Source of the DNA: Polyangium jinanense
GTDB lineage: Bacteria > Myxococcota > Polyangia > Polyangiales > Polyangiaceae
Direction: 5' to 3'
DNA: 64,000 bases
Assembly: GCF_028435365.1 (NCBI RefSeq)
Contig: NZ_JAGTJJ010000007.1
Coordinates: 310,001-374,000, forward strand
The translations under genes and the position numbers were made by a program. How positions within the stretch are numbered: position 1 is the stretch's first letter; every line of letters begins with the position of its first letter. Under the pieces are notes generated by a model, which did no database searches, was not told where the DNA came from, and saw only the letters and a list, made by a program, of their open reading frames with translations. Positions 1-8,434 of the stretch are shown here, piece after piece.

Positions 1-1088
1 AAATCGACCTGGCCGTCGCCGTTGAGGTCACAATTCGAGTGATCCGCGTCCGGAATGTTGTCGACCACGGGCTTCGGGCCGAACTTCGTGGCCACACGGA
101 ACCCTTCGATCCGCACGAGGCCGGATTCGAGTTTTTCCATCGCGTCCGCGTTCCCGATCGTGGCGTCGTCGAGCACGGTCGGCTCGGGCACTTCACACGT
201 CTCCTCGCCCTCGAGCGGGTAACTCACGACGTACGAGGGGAACGAGAGCTCCGTGAAGCCGAAGAACTCGACCACGGTGCCCGTCAGGAACGTCACGCGG
301 TCGCAAACGCGCATGCCCGGCGGCGTGGAGAAATTGAACGCGAAGATGTGGTTGTACCCCGTCGCCGCTTCCGACAGGTCCGTCACGTAAAACCCGTCGC
401 TCGCCACGCGCGTCACGACGAGCGGCTTCGGCCGGTGCGTGTTGATCTCGATGGCCTCGTACGGGAACGGCGTCGCCGCGCCGAGGCCCTGGATGTCGCT
501 GATGCGCGGGAGCTCGTAATGCACGGGCGGCGAGATGCCGGCCGCGAACGTGCCCACGTCCTCATTGTCGTCGTCCGCGAACGCGCAACCGGGATCGGCG
601 GGGAAATCGATGAGCACGTCGCCATCGTCGTCCTTGCCGTTCGAACACGCGGGCTTCTCCCCGAGCGGCACGGGCGTATACCCGAGATCGTCGATCCAGA
701 GCCGCGCCGGGCCATACACGGCCGTCACCGTGGCGACGCCCTTCGCTTTGCCGCCCACCATCTTGATGTTCCGGCCCGCCGCGCCCTCGCCCGTGACGCC
801 GAGGACGGTGCCCGGCTCGACGCTGACCCGCACGGTGCCATTGAAATCGACGGGCTCACCATAAGGCGAGCGCGCTTCGATCTCGAACGCCCACGTATCC
901 TCGCGATCCCCGCGGTTCGCAGGCAGCGGCGTGTCGTCCGAGGGCGCGTCCGCGCCGTTCACCTGCGTGATCACCACGCGGAACGTCGACGCGCCGCTCG
1001 GCAGCGGGACCTGATCAGAGCAGGCGGCGAGCGCGAGGAGCGAAGCGAGGCCGAGAGATGCCCTCTGCGGAGCGGTGAAAAACTTCAT
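1..1088 (-). CDS. Secreted lipoprotein, OB-fold/nuclease-associated type, C-terminus off the window
   Basis: The frame stays open to the left edge, so the C-terminus is missing. It starts MKFFTAPQRASLG and runs through a hydrophobic stretch into the lipobox LAAC, predicting a lipoprotein exported from the cytoplasm. Further on there is a Cys-containing Asp-rich stretch (CSNGKDDDGD, about residues 135-145) of a kind common in myxobacterial surface proteins. A segment IEIN/RISDIQG (about 180) resembles OB-fold nucleic-acid-binding domains attached to secreted nucleases. The last visible residues (DLNGDGQVDF) look like a calcium-binding dockerin-type loop. Its ATG overlaps the TGA of the upstream 5'-nucleotidase by four bases (ATGA), so the two are probably translated together, consistent with joint extracellular nucleotide or nucleic-acid scavenging. 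The nuclease link is inference; the lipoprotein call is firm. Confidence 0.7.
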   Translation of the reverse strand, partial: MKFFTAPQRASLGLASLLALAACSDQVPLPSGASTFRVVITQVNGADAPSDDTPLPANRGDREDTWAFEIEARSPYGEPVDFNGTVRVSVEPGTVLGVTGEGAAGRNIKMVGGKAKGVATVTAVYGPARLWIDDLGYTPVPLGEKPACSNGKDDDGDVLIDFPADPGCAFADDDNEDVGTFAAGISPPVHYELPRISDIQGLGAATPFPYEAIEINTHRPKPLVVTRVASDGFYVTDLSEAATGYNHIFAFNFSTPPGMRVCDRVTFLTGTVVEFFGFTELSFPSYVVSYPLEGEETCEVPEPTVLDDATIGNADAMEKLESGLVRIEGFRVATKFGPKPVVDNIPDADHSNCDLNGDGQVD

Positions 1089-3373
1089 TGCCCGACCATC
1101 CGGATGCGACCATCGGAGAAGTTTCCGATGTAACGATCCACGCAAGCGAGGTACTTGCAGGTCTCGCCCGCCGTTCGGCAGGGCGCGAGCTCCCGCTCGC
1201 ATTCCCGCTCGATCGCGGCGGACGGCGCATTCTCGCAGACCGACCGCTGGAACGCCGCGATGTCGTTGCGGCAGGCGCGGAGCACACACGTCCCGCTCGA
1301 GCAGGGGCGCGCCGGGTCGGAGCTGCAGACGTCGCCCTCGATGACGGACTCGGGGCAGGCGCAGACGAAGTCCTTGTCGAGCTTCTCGCAATCGGCGTCG
1401 ACCTCGCAGCCGATGGGCTCGTCGTGGTCACACACGCCGTCGTTCGTACACGTGGCGGCGAGCCCGAGGAGCGAGGAGCACTCGTCCGATTGGCCGTTGC
1501 CGTTCAGATCGGCGGGGCAGGGGGGCCGGATCGTGCAGGGGTCGCCGGCGCGGATGTAATCGATGAGCGCGTCGCGCTGCTGGATCTGCGTGTCGAATTG
1601 CGTCGTGTTGCGCTGCAGGACGCGGAAGCCGCTGCCGCCGGCCGCGAGGTAGTTCGACGTGGCGAGCTCGTAGCTCGCGAGCGAGTCGAACGGCTGCCAG
1701 CAGACGCCGCCCTCGACGTCGCAGCTCCCGAGGCCCTTGTCGGGGCATTGCGCGTCGCTCGTGCAGGGGACCTTGGGGTTGCGCGCGCCGATGTAGATGT
1801 TCGTCGCGACGCCGGGCGGGCTGTCGGGCGTCTTCTGCTGCGTGCAATCGACCACGATGCGGGCGCCCGCGATCTGCACCTGCGAGACGCAGCCGCGGCC
1901 CGCGGACCTGCGCGCCACGAAATCGAAGAGGTCCTGCACCTCGACGCCCGAGAGCTGCATCTTCGAGATCGAGTTGTCGAACGGGAAGATGTTGTACATC
2001 TGCTCGACGGTCACCGGCCCGGGCACGAGATCGGCGCGGATGCCCGTGGTGTTCGTCAGCGAGAAATCGGTCTGCACGCCGAGGCGCAGCCACATCGCGG
2101 TGGAGATCATGTTGCCGAGCGGAGAATCGCCGCCGCTCGTGGAGAACCGCCGCGACCCGTCCCGCGCATACCCCACGAGCAGGTCGAGGTTCGCCAGCGC
2201 GTCGAGGCTCTGCGAATACGGCTCGAGCGTGGCGAGCACGAGCGGATCCTCGGGCACGTCCTCGGTGACGGGGAAGAGCCTATAATCGTTGGAGATGACC
2301 TCGAACCCGTTCGCCGGGTCGTATTCGGACTCGCCGCCGTTCTCGCCGGGGAAATCGACCGGGTCGTTGGAGAGGATGAGGTCGAGCCGGCCCACGTACT
2401 TCGCGAACGCGCCGGAGTGGGAGAGGACGACGTCGCGCGGCCGGCAATACCTGCGGATCTTGCCGCCGCCCGCGTTCGGGTCGTTCAGCTCGATGTAGTA
2501 GCTGTTCACCTCGGCGTCGTAATTGGCCGAGCAATCCCGCACGCGCTTCGGCGGCTGGAGCACGATGTGGTTGTGCCCGCCGAGCACGACATCGATGCCC
2601 GTCGTATTCTGGATCATGCGCTCGTCGACCTCGAGGCCGAGGTGCGTGACGAAGACGACGACGTCGACGATGGGGCGGAGCAGGTCAGTGTAGAACTGGG
2701 CGACCTCGACGGTGTTGAGCGGGGTGATCCCGAGCCGGTTCGGCGCGTCGAAGATCGAGGTCATGCTCGACAGGTTGCCCATGCCGATGAGGCCGACGCG
2801 CAGTCCGTCGAGGTGGTAGACGGTGTAGGGCTGGAGGACGGCGCCGAGGGGCGAGGCACCAGGCTGCGCGGGGTCTTCGAGCAGGTAATTGGCGGCGAGG
2901 ACGGGGAAGCTCGCCCAGTTCTGGAGCTGGATGCCGAGGTTCAGGGCGCCACGATCGAACTCGTGGTTCGCGACGAGCATCGCGTCGGCGCCCATGGCGC
3001 TGAGGGCGCGTATCTCGGCTTCGCCGGAGAAGAAGTTGAAGACGGGCGCGCCCTGGAAGCAGTCGCCGCCGTCGACGTGGAGGACACGCGAGGCGCGCGC
3101 CCGTTCCCTGCCGACGATATGCGAGATCCGCGCAGCGCCGCCGACGTTGGCGATGCTGAGCGCCTCGCCGAGCCCGAGCCCGGAGTCGACCTGCCCGAGC
3201 TGGAGGTTGTACGGATAGAGGCGCGAGTGGATGTCGGAGGTGTGGATCAGGGTCAGGTGGGTCTGACCCTTGAGGCGTGGGGTGGGCGCGGACTCTTCAC
3301 AGCCCGAGCCCAGGGCCAAGGTCGCGACGAGGGGGGCGGCCAGGAGGGGAGCCAAGAAGCGTCGGAAGCGCAT
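1085..3373 (-). CDS. Secreted 5'-nucleotidase / metallophosphoesterase lipoprotein (UshA family)
   Basis: This is a 762-residue protein. After a signal ending in LALGSGC it carries the calcineurin-like phosphoesterase motifs in order: LIHTSDIHS (metal ligands D, H), DGGDCFQG, VANHEFDRG, VTHLG and LGGHNH. The 5'-nucleotidase C-terminal domain follows (TNTTGIRADL and NIFPFDNSI, about residues 430-480). The family hydrolyses nucleotides such as AMP or UDP-sugars outside the cytoplasm with two bound metal ions. It is longer than UshA (about 550 residues) because of a C-terminal Cys-rich region of about 200 residues containing DLNGNGQSDEC, a dockerin-like loop; this may anchor or stabilise the enzyme at the surface. 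It is the first gene of a pair with the lipoprotein downstream (ATGA overlap). Catalytic assignment is firm, substrate is not. Confidence 0.9.
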   Translation of the reverse strand: MRFRRFLAPLLAAPLVATLALGSGCEESAPTPRLKGQTHLTLIHTSDIHSRLYPYNLQLGQVDSGLGLGEALSIANVGGAARISHIVGRERARASRVLHVDGGDCFQGAPVFNFFSGEAEIRALSAMGADAMLVANHEFDRGALNLGIQLQNWASFPVLAANYLLEDPAQPGASPLGAVLQPYTVYHLDGLRVGLIGMGNLSSMTSIFDAPNRLGITPLNTVEVAQFYTDLLRPIVDVVVFVTHLGLEVDERMIQNTTGIDVVLGGHNHIVLQPPKRVRDCSANYDAEVNSYYIELNDPNAGGGKIRRYCRPRDVVLSHSGAFAKYVGRLDLILSNDPVDFPGENGGESEYDPANGFEVISNDYRLFPVTEDVPEDPLVLATLEPYSQSLDALANLDLLVGYARDGSRRFSTSGGDSPLGNMISTAMWLRLGVQTDFSLTNTTGIRADLVPGPVTVEQMYNIFPFDNSISKMQLSGVEVQDLFDFVARRSAGRGCVSQVQIAGARIVVDCTQQKTPDSPPGVATNIYIGARNPKVPCTSDAQCPDKGLGSCDVEGGVCWQPFDSLASYELATSNYLAAGGSGFRVLQRNTTQFDTQIQQRDALIDYIRAGDPCTIRPPCPADLNGNGQSDECSSLLGLAATCTNDGVCDHDEPIGCEVDADCEKLDKDFVCACPESVIEGDVCSSDPARPCSSGTCVLRACRNDIAAFQRSVCENAPSAAIERECERELAPCRTAGETCKYLACVDRYIGNFSDGRIRMVGQ

Positions 3374-3626
3374 CGAGCGGGCGTAACCTAGGCAGGATGC
3401 CCCGCGTGGCTCAAGGGAAAAACGTGGTAGGTGAACACACCATAGAAGGGCACGAGCCAGGGTTCGCCCGGACGCCCGCGAAAAACGGCGGGGTTCGAGG
3501 TGCCAGGCGCGAGCCGCGCCGCTGTGCGTCGTGACGAAGAGGGGACGTCACGGAATCGTCACCCGGGAGCGCTTGACAAACGGGACGGTTTGGATCTTGC
3601 GAACGGGCGAGGAGGCGGGGGAGCGC

Positions 3627-4145
3627 TCAGGCGTGGCTCGGGGCCTTGGCTTCCGTGGCGGGCGCGGGATCGGTTTCGGTGCGCGCTTGCTTGTTCTTGC
3701 GGCGCTGATCGGCGGCCTTCTTCGCGTACCGGGAGCGGTACTCCAGGGTCTTGTTGAAGGCTGCCTGTACGGACGGGTCGCCGTGCAGGGCGGTGGCGTC
3801 GACGAATCCGCCGATGCGGCTGATGTCGGCCTCGCGCGCGTCCTCGTAGTAGACCTCGCTCTCCTGGAGGACTTCGGCGAGCTTGAGGACATCCTTCTTG
3901 AGCGCCCGGATTTCGTCGAGCGTGGCTGTCTTGTCGACGATCCTCTGCCACATGCTGGTGTGAATGCCGAGGGTCTCTCCGTACTGCGGGATGGCCTTCG
4001 AAAGTTCGTCGAAGACCTCCGGAAAACCAACCTTCTCGCGCTGCGCGCCCGCGAGCTTGCCATTGGCAAGGTCCACGAGCTTCGGGCGAATCGTCGAAAC
4101 GTCGATGATGCTGGGGCCCATATAGGGAGCGATCGTGTCGTTCAT
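3627..4145 (-). CDS. Conserved hypothetical protein, paralog of the 63.1-kb gene
   Basis: I do not recognise a named family. The start at MNDTIAPY is chosen because GGAGG lies five bases upstream; an in-frame ATG four codons earlier overlaps that site. The 172-residue product is mostly helical, without signal or membrane segment, and ends in a Lys/Arg-rich, then Ala/Pro-rich tail. It aligns with the product of 63099-63608 (169 residues): KLAEVLQESEVYYEDAR matches KLVELLEESRAHYDDDR, and KTLEYRSRYAKKAADQRRK matches KYDKTRAYRSATGVKGAK. Both genes have a tandem array of 21-bp heptad-like units directly upstream, on the same side. Function is unknown; the shared layout suggests the gene and array form one unit. 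Confidence 0.75.
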   Translation of the reverse strand: MNDTIAPYMGPSIIDVSTIRPKLVDLANGKLAGAQREKVGFPEVFDELSKAIPQYGETLGIHTSMWQRIVDKTATLDEIRALKKDVLKLAEVLQESEVYYEDAREADISRIGGFVDATALHGDPSVQAAFNKTLEYRSRYAKKAADQRRKNKQARTETDPAPATEAKAPSHA

Positions 4146-4257
4146 GAAAACCTCCATGCCCGCACCTCGATGGAAGGAGCGAGACGTACTGGGGTGAGGG
4201 CGGACTTGAGACGCCCGAGGGCGCGCTGCGATTCGACGGAAATTTGCTGTGTCGGTG

Positions 4258-4850
4258 TCGCGTCAGGGGCGTGGACGCGGTGGGGGGAATGCGCGGACGC
4301 GGTTGGCGAGGTCCAGGAGGCCAGGGGGAATCGCGCGGACGCGGTTACGGAGGTCCAGGGGTCCGGGGGGAATCGCGCGGGCGCGGTTGCCAAGGGTGAG
4401 GACGCGGTTGCCGAGGGTGAGGACGCGGTTGCCGAGGGCGACCACCCGATGGGGATCGCTCGGACACCGTTGCAAAGGGCGAAGACGCGGTTGCCGAGGG
4501 TGTGGAGGCGGTTGCCGAGGGTGTGGAGGCGGTTGCCGAGGGTGTGGAGGCGGTTGCCGAGGGTGTGGAGGCGGTTGCCGAGGGTGCGGAGGCGATGGGG
4601 AACCGATCGGACAGCGTTGCCAAGGGTGCGGAGGCGATGGGAATCCGCGTGGAGGCGGTAGCAAAGGGTGCGCAGGCGATGGGGAAGCGTGTGGACGCGG
4701 TTGCCGCGGGCGAAGTCGTCATGGGGACTCCCGTGGACGCGGTTGCCGAGGGCGAGGAGGCGATGGGAGGAGGCTCGGGCACGGTTGCCGAGGGCTCAGG
4801 CACGGGGAGCGAACCCCTCGGACGGGTTGCCGAGGGCTACGACGCGATCG
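4258..4850. repeat. Tandem array of 21-bp units encoding a degenerate heptad (V-E-A-V-A-E-G on + strand)
   Basis: Four identical 21-bp units run head to tail at 4501-4584 (tgtggaggcggttgccgag plus gg), flanked on both sides by diverged copies that keep the 21-bp period, including some double-length copies. Read on the plus strand, each unit gives seven residues of the type V/x-E/D-A-V/M-A/G-E/K/x-G/R. Read on the minus strand it gives Ser/Thr/Ala/Pro-rich heptads (PSATAST). One unit near 4437-4460 is two bases too long, so no single frame keeps the heptad throughout. It fills the gap between two minus-strand genes. I see no ribosome-binding site or convincing start for a protein on either strand. 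There are no unique spacers, so it is not CRISPR. Confidence 0.85.
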
Positions 4851-4867
4851 GGGGGGCTGCGCGATCC

Positions 4868-5977
4868 TCAAGTCGACGGCTCGCCGCCGCTTCGCTTGGC
4901 CATGAGCTTGTCCCGGAGCTCGTGGAGCTCTTTGAGCTTTCGATTGAGCTCCACGCTGGTTTCCCCCGGGGGCCGCAAGGGTTCGTTGCACGCTTGGAGC
5001 TTGCGCTCGATCTCGGCGATCCACGGCTCGACCACGGCGAGCGCCGCCTCGGGCTCGTTGCTCTCGAGGCAAGTCTCCACGTACATCATTGGATACATCC
5101 AGCTCTTGTCTCGGCCTACCCGGACGAACTCGTCCCAGGCGTCCCGGCAGGCCTGGAAGGGCGCGCGAAGCTCACAAGCTGCCCTGAGGATCTCCTCGGC
5201 GGTCCTTGCCTTGATAGCGCCAACGCAATCCTCGAACGCCTCGCCTTCGCCCGCGCGCGCCACGAATTCCGCCTCGACCCGTCGGTAACCGGCCGAGATG
5301 TCGGCGAAGCTCCGATTTTTCGAGTCTCTGAAGGTCTTGTAAGCGGCGCGGTGCGCTTTCCAGAACTCGTCGTAAAGCTCGTCGGCCTGCTCTTCTTCAG
5401 GCGTCATCGGGGGGGCTGCCTCGTCCTCGCGGCGGGTCTCGAGCCACGGGACAACCTCGCCCCGTTTTTGGGCTTCGAGCGCGGCCCGGAGGTTCCCCAG
5501 ACGCTCCAGCTCGTTTTCGTAAAGGCGCGCGGGATACTCCACCCCGCTCCCCTTCGTTTCCTCGAGCAGACTGTCGAGCTTGGCGAGGAGCGGCTCGAGC
5601 ACCGCGAGCCCCTCGTCGGGCCGCTCGTCGTATGCGCAGCAATCGGCGTAAAACCAGGACATCGAGCACTCGAGGTCGATGCCCGAGAAGCCGAGGCGAA
5701 CCAGATCGTTCCAGGCATCGCGGCAGACCTCGAAGGGGGGACGCTTGTCATGGGCGAGGTCCAAAATGGTTTCAGCGATGCGCCGTCTCGTTTCGCGCAC
5801 ATCAAATTCGTCATCGCCTGCGCGCGCCACGAACTCGGCCTCGAGCTTACGGAAGTCAAGGGCGGCCTCGGCGAAGGTGCGGGTTCGCTGTAGCGACTTG
5901 ATCAAGAGCTTGCTGTGCGCCTGCACGAACACACGCTCCTCCGGGGTCATGGTTCTCTTGGGCTTTAGTTGTTCCAT
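4868..5977 (-). CDS. Hypothetical protein with an internally duplicated helical domain
   Basis: The 369-residue product has no signal or membrane segment and is probably cytoplasmic. It consists of two related halves. About residues 45-95 (KLEAEFVARAGDDEF, then FEVCRDAWNDLVRLG) repeat at about 230-285 (RVEAEFVARAGEGEAF, then FQACRDAWDEFVRVG). The spacer is acidic (TPEEEQADELYDEFW) and the C-terminus is charged and probably coiled coil (ELNRKLKELHELRDKLMA). Each repeat looks like a helical hairpin bundle of TPR-like character, but I cannot assign a family. Its start lies inside the end of the upstream lipoprotein gene (13-bp overlap), so the two are coupled. The 21-bp tandem array follows immediately downstream. 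Function unknown. Confidence 0.8.
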   Translation of the reverse strand: MEQLKPKRTMTPEERVFVQAHSKLLIKSLQRTRTFAEAALDFRKLEAEFVARAGDDEFDVRETRRRIAETILDLAHDKRPPFEVCRDAWNDLVRLGFSGIDLECSMSWFYADCCAYDERPDEGLAVLEPLLAKLDSLLEETKGSGVEYPARLYENELERLGNLRAALEAQKRGEVVPWLETRREDEAAPPMTPEEEQADELYDEFWKAHRAAYKTFRDSKNRSFADISAGYRRVEAEFVARAGEGEAFEDCVGAIKARTAEEILRAACELRAPFQACRDAWDEFVRVGRDKSWMYPMMYVETCLESNEPEAALAVVEPWIAEIERKLQACNEPLRPPGETSVELNRKLKELHELRDKLMAKRSGGEPST

Positions 5978-6723
5978 TTGTCATGCCCTTCATATTTGCA
6001 GGATTCGATTCCCCAGCTCATGGGGACGGTTTCTGGCCAATCTTTCGTGACCTCGCACGTTACTCGACACGCATTGCAGAGGGATGACTTCCAATGGTCC
6101 CCAAGTCTGTCGGCGATGCTGGCGTCATCCATACACCCCTCATAATGGTCCACACACGTCGGCTCGTCCTTCTTCTTCGGCTTCTTCCTCTTCGCAAACG
6201 CCTCCGCCGCCCCCGCCGCGACCGTCGCCGTGACCGTCACGCCGACGGCGATCGCGAAGGCTTCGATGATGACCTCGGTGAAGACGATCGTGACGACCAC
6301 GATGGTCACGACCTCCCCGATCGGCCCCCGATCCGGCATCGCCTGCCCGTTCGCCGCGACGGACGTTCGCAAGCTGCTCCTCGCGAGGACATCTTCGGGC
6401 AGCCTCATCCCCCGCAGAGCGATCCGCATGCAAGCGCCGACCTCCGGATTGGGCTGGCCCGTCGTCTGCACCTCCACGACACGCCCTTCCTGGTCGACCT
6501 TCACCGAGGCGTCGAGCGTGTAGTATCCGGGCTCGATGGTGCCGCTGAGCTCATCCACACACTCCCTGAGGCGCTCTGCGGTGGCTTCAGGGACGCGCGG
6601 CCGGTCATCGGGCAATGAAGAACGGTAGATCCTCGCTGACGAGCAGCCAATCGGGATGAGCGAGAGCGAAAGGCAACCGAGAACGCCCAGGGAGAGGAGG
6701 GGTCGCCAGCGCGGACGTCTCAT
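5965..6723 (-). CDS. Lipoprotein with central transmembrane segment and Cys-rich tail
   Basis: A 252-residue protein with an N-terminal signal ending IPIGCSS (lipobox). Residues about 70-110 (TLDASVKVDQEGRVVEVQ, then GACMRIALRGMRLP) resemble the TonB/AgmX-type C-terminal fold in which one conserved Cys sits between short strands. A strongly hydrophobic segment follows (about 133-175), then a Lys-rich stretch KRKKPKKKDE and a tail with several Cys (CVDHYEGCMDD, SLCNACRVTC). Myxobacteria encode many proteins with this lipoprotein/hydrophobic/Cys-tail plan, some next to toxin-like genes; I infer a surface or envelope role only. It overlaps the next gene by 13 bp. Confidence 0.75.
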   Translation of the reverse strand: MRRPRWRPLLSLGVLGCLSLSLIPIGCSSARIYRSSLPDDRPRVPEATAERLRECVDELSGTIEPGYYTLDASVKVDQEGRVVEVQTTGQPNPEVGACMRIALRGMRLPEDVLARSSLRTSVAANGQAMPDRGPIGEVVTIVVVTIVFTEVIIEAFAIAVGVTVTATVAAGAAEAFAKRKKPKKKDEPTCVDHYEGCMDDASIADRLGDHWKSSLCNACRVTCEVTKDWPETVPMSWGIESCKYEGHDKWNN

Positions 6724-6750
6724 TTCTGGATGGGAGCAGAAATACCGAAC

Positions 6751-7158
6751 TCATGTCAACGCAGCGCGTGTTTCGCCGGCCATGAGCGCGGCCCACACGT
6801 GCCCGAATGGATACACGTAATTGAATAGCCTTTGGAGGAGCGCCCGGCGTTCGAGCGCCACGAGCGGCACGGGCGGAACGATAACGAAGGGGTCGTTGCC
6901 CAGCCGCAAGCGTAGGTACTTCCGTGCGCGGAACAGCGCCGTATTCTTCGTGGAGCCATCAAGTTCGGCGTAATGGATCCGAAGATTGCCGATGAATTCG
7001 GCATGCCGCACGAGGCTCTTCATGCCCTGCCGGAGCAGCGTGCTTTTCTGGACGCGCGAAGAAGATGGCTCGTAGAGCAGGAGAAGGAATTTATCAAGAC
7101 GTTGAATCTCGAGGTGAGCGATAGCGAGTCGTGAGGACCTGAGGGGCCACCTCATCAC
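6751..7158 (-). CDS. Short hypothetical protein, lower-GC segment, possibly a gene remnant
   Basis: A 135-codon frame with a protein-like composition (IHYAELDGSTKNTALFRARK, VPPVPLVALERR), but no recognised domain and no good ribosome-binding site before the ATG pair at its start. Its wobble positions are clearly less GC-rich than those of its neighbours, which argues either for recent acquisition or for decay. It ends 27 bp upstream of the lipoprotein gene at 6723 and could be co-transcribed with it. An internal start at MKSLVRHAEF (about codon 46) is also possible. I am not sure that it is expressed. Confidence 0.4.
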   Translation of the reverse strand: MMRWPLRSSRLAIAHLEIQRLDKFLLLLYEPSSSRVQKSTLLRQGMKSLVRHAEFIGNLRIHYAELDGSTKNTALFRARKYLRLRLGNDPFVIVPPVPLVALERRALLQRLFNYVYPFGHVWAALMAGETRAALT

Positions 7159-7239
7159 GCCCGTCCGCCAGATGGCTTGCTGCGACGAGCGGGGACTGTT
7201 TCGGGCTGTCCGGCGAGCCCCGACCTCGCCGTCCAGCTT

Positions 7240-7276
7240 CTAGCACTCCTGCATATACGTCTCGAACGCGCCGCCC
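7240..7276 (-). pseudogene. Fossil 3' end of a Cys-rich lipoprotein gene
   Basis: The minus strand reads GGAFETYMQEC followed by TAG. This matches the last residues of the gene at 7893-8417 (GGAFDMCMQGC, stop). The nucleotides also match closely over about 40 bp, including the cgaacgcgccgcc core. The rest of the ancestral gene is not here; the space is now occupied by the end of an unrelated lipoprotein gene. It is probably the scar of a tandem duplication in this lipoprotein cluster. Confidence 0.6.
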
Positions 7277-7291
7277 CGCGCCCGCACCCTC

Positions 7292-7873
7292 TCACTCCGT
7301 CACACAGCGCAGATCGTACCTGACGGCCTCGACGTCCTTCCCAATCCACGACGGGAAAAAAGCAAAGTCGAGTTGCCCGAGGTCCTCGCTCAGACGAATC
7401 TCCGCGAGGTCGCCCGTCTCGACGCTGCCCGACGTGCCTGCGAATGAAATGCGGATCTTGCCGAGGCCCGTGCCGTCTTCGACGAGGCCGACGAGCTCGT
7501 ACGTCTGCTCGGGGACGGGCTGGGACGTCCCGTAATAGAAGGCCGTACATGCCTCGAACAGGCACATCGCCTCGTACCGCCCGAGCGTGTCGAACGTGAT
7601 TTCGACGGGATACTCTTCGTAGGGAACCCACCCCGCCGGGGTCTTCGCCATCCCCCGCCACTGGGCGGCGAACCCATACCGGAGGAGCCCGACGGCGTCG
7701 CCGGGCGCGGGCGCGGCGAGCGGGTCGCGGCCGCACGGGGGCGGCGTGAGATCGGGCGGATCGTCGGGCGGAGCCTCGCGGTCGATGACGACCTTGCCGC
7801 CGCAGCCGAGGCACAAAGACGCAATCGAGGCGGCGAGGCCGGCGAGCCGCGCGGCGAAGGAGAGAGAGCCCAT
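7292..7873 (-). CDS. Secreted lipoprotein of unknown function
   Basis: The start MGSLSFAARLAGL is chosen because it opens a classic signal peptide ending in the lipobox LCLGC; an upstream in-frame extension would add 24 residues in front of the signal. The 193-residue product has a Pro-rich linker (PPDDPPDLTPPPC) and then an all-beta-looking domain with two nearby Cys (CLFEACTAF) and a C-terminal Cys (LRCVTE). No known domain is recognised. It is the last gene of a four-gene minus-strand run of secreted lipoproteins (9465 to 7292); 19 bp separate it from the Cys-rich gene upstream. Confidence 0.75.
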   Translation of the reverse strand: MGSLSFAARLAGLAASIASLCLGCGGKVVIDREAPPDDPPDLTPPPCGRDPLAAPAPGDAVGLLRYGFAAQWRGMAKTPAGWVPYEEYPVEITFDTLGRYEAMCLFEACTAFYYGTSQPVPEQTYELVGLVEDGTGLGKIRISFAGTSGSVETGDLAEIRLSEDLGQLDFAFFPSWIGKDVEAVRYDLRCVTE

Positions 7874-7892
7874 GGCGGATTTCCTGGGCGCC

Positions 7893-8417
7893 TCAGCACC
7901 CCTGCATGCACATGTCGAACGCGCCGCCCGGCGTCGGACTCGCAATCTCCGCGCATGACGCGTTCACGATGCACGCCGATTCACACGCGTATTTGCCCGT
8001 GCATTTGTTCGGGTCCGGGTCCGAGCAGACGAAGTTGCATTCGTCGCAGAGCTTTTTCGCCGCGGCGCTGCACTGATTGCCGCCGCCGCACTCCGCGAGC
8101 GCGTCCTCTTCGATGTCGCAGCCGTCGAACGCGAACTTCTCGCCGTCCTGGCACTCGGCCTCTTTTTCGACGCACACGAGCCACGCGTCGTACTGATCCG
8201 TGCAGCCCTTGCTCTCGGCCAGCGTCACCGTGCTCTCGATGTCGCCGATGCAATCGTCGCGCTCGGCCTCGGTGCAACCCTCGCACGCGCACTTGATGTC
8301 GCAGATGTCCGAGGCCCCGGGGCTGCAGCCGCCCGCCGATCCGGCGAACGACACGAACCCCATGCCGAGGGCGAGCCACGCGCCGAGCCTCGCGAGCGGC
8401 CGATTCTTCGTTTCCAT
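7893..8417 (-). CDS. Cys-rich secreted lipoprotein (paralog of next upstream gene)
   Basis: The start METKNRPLARLG follows a strong ribosome-binding site (GGGGAGGAGG, six bases before ATG). A signal peptide ends in SAGGCS. The mature part of about 145 residues is dominated by Cys pairs: CDIKCACEGC, ERDDCIGDIES, CSAAAKKLCDECNFVC, and it ends GGAFDMCMQGC. It aligns along its length with the gene at 8435-9001 (for example CEGCTEAERDDC against CQGCSERETEDC), so the two arose by tandem duplication. The Cys pattern suggests a small disulfide-stabilised extracellular domain. No enzymatic function can be assigned. A fragment of a third copy survives at 7240-7276. Confidence 0.8.
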   Translation of the reverse strand: METKNRPLARLGAWLALGMGFVSFAGSAGGCSPGASDICDIKCACEGCTEAERDDCIGDIESTVTLAESKGCTDQYDAWLVCVEKEAECQDGEKFAFDGCDIEEDALAECGGGNQCSAAAKKLCDECNFVCSDPDPNKCTGKYACESACIVNASCAEIASPTPGGAFDMCMQGC

Positions 8418-8434
8418 CGGTATCCTCCTCCCCC

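Noticed and set aside
1088..3391. Plus-strand open frame of 767 codons opposite the 5'-nucleotidase
   Set aside because: It lies antisense to a gene with clear catalytic motifs; its composition (Arg/Val/Asp/Glu repeats) is a by-product of high GC on the other strand.
3570..3600. TTGACA-like box as a sigma-70 promoter on the plus strand
   Set aside because: No matching -10 box and it would point into the antisense of a gene.
4345..4803. Ser/Thr/Pro-rich heptad frame of array 1 as a secreted protein
   Set aside because: No ribosome-binding site or signal peptide, and the heptad period breaks frame inside the array.
4258..4850. Array 1 as a CRISPR locus
   Set aside because: Units are directly adjacent with no unique spacers, and no cas gene is near.
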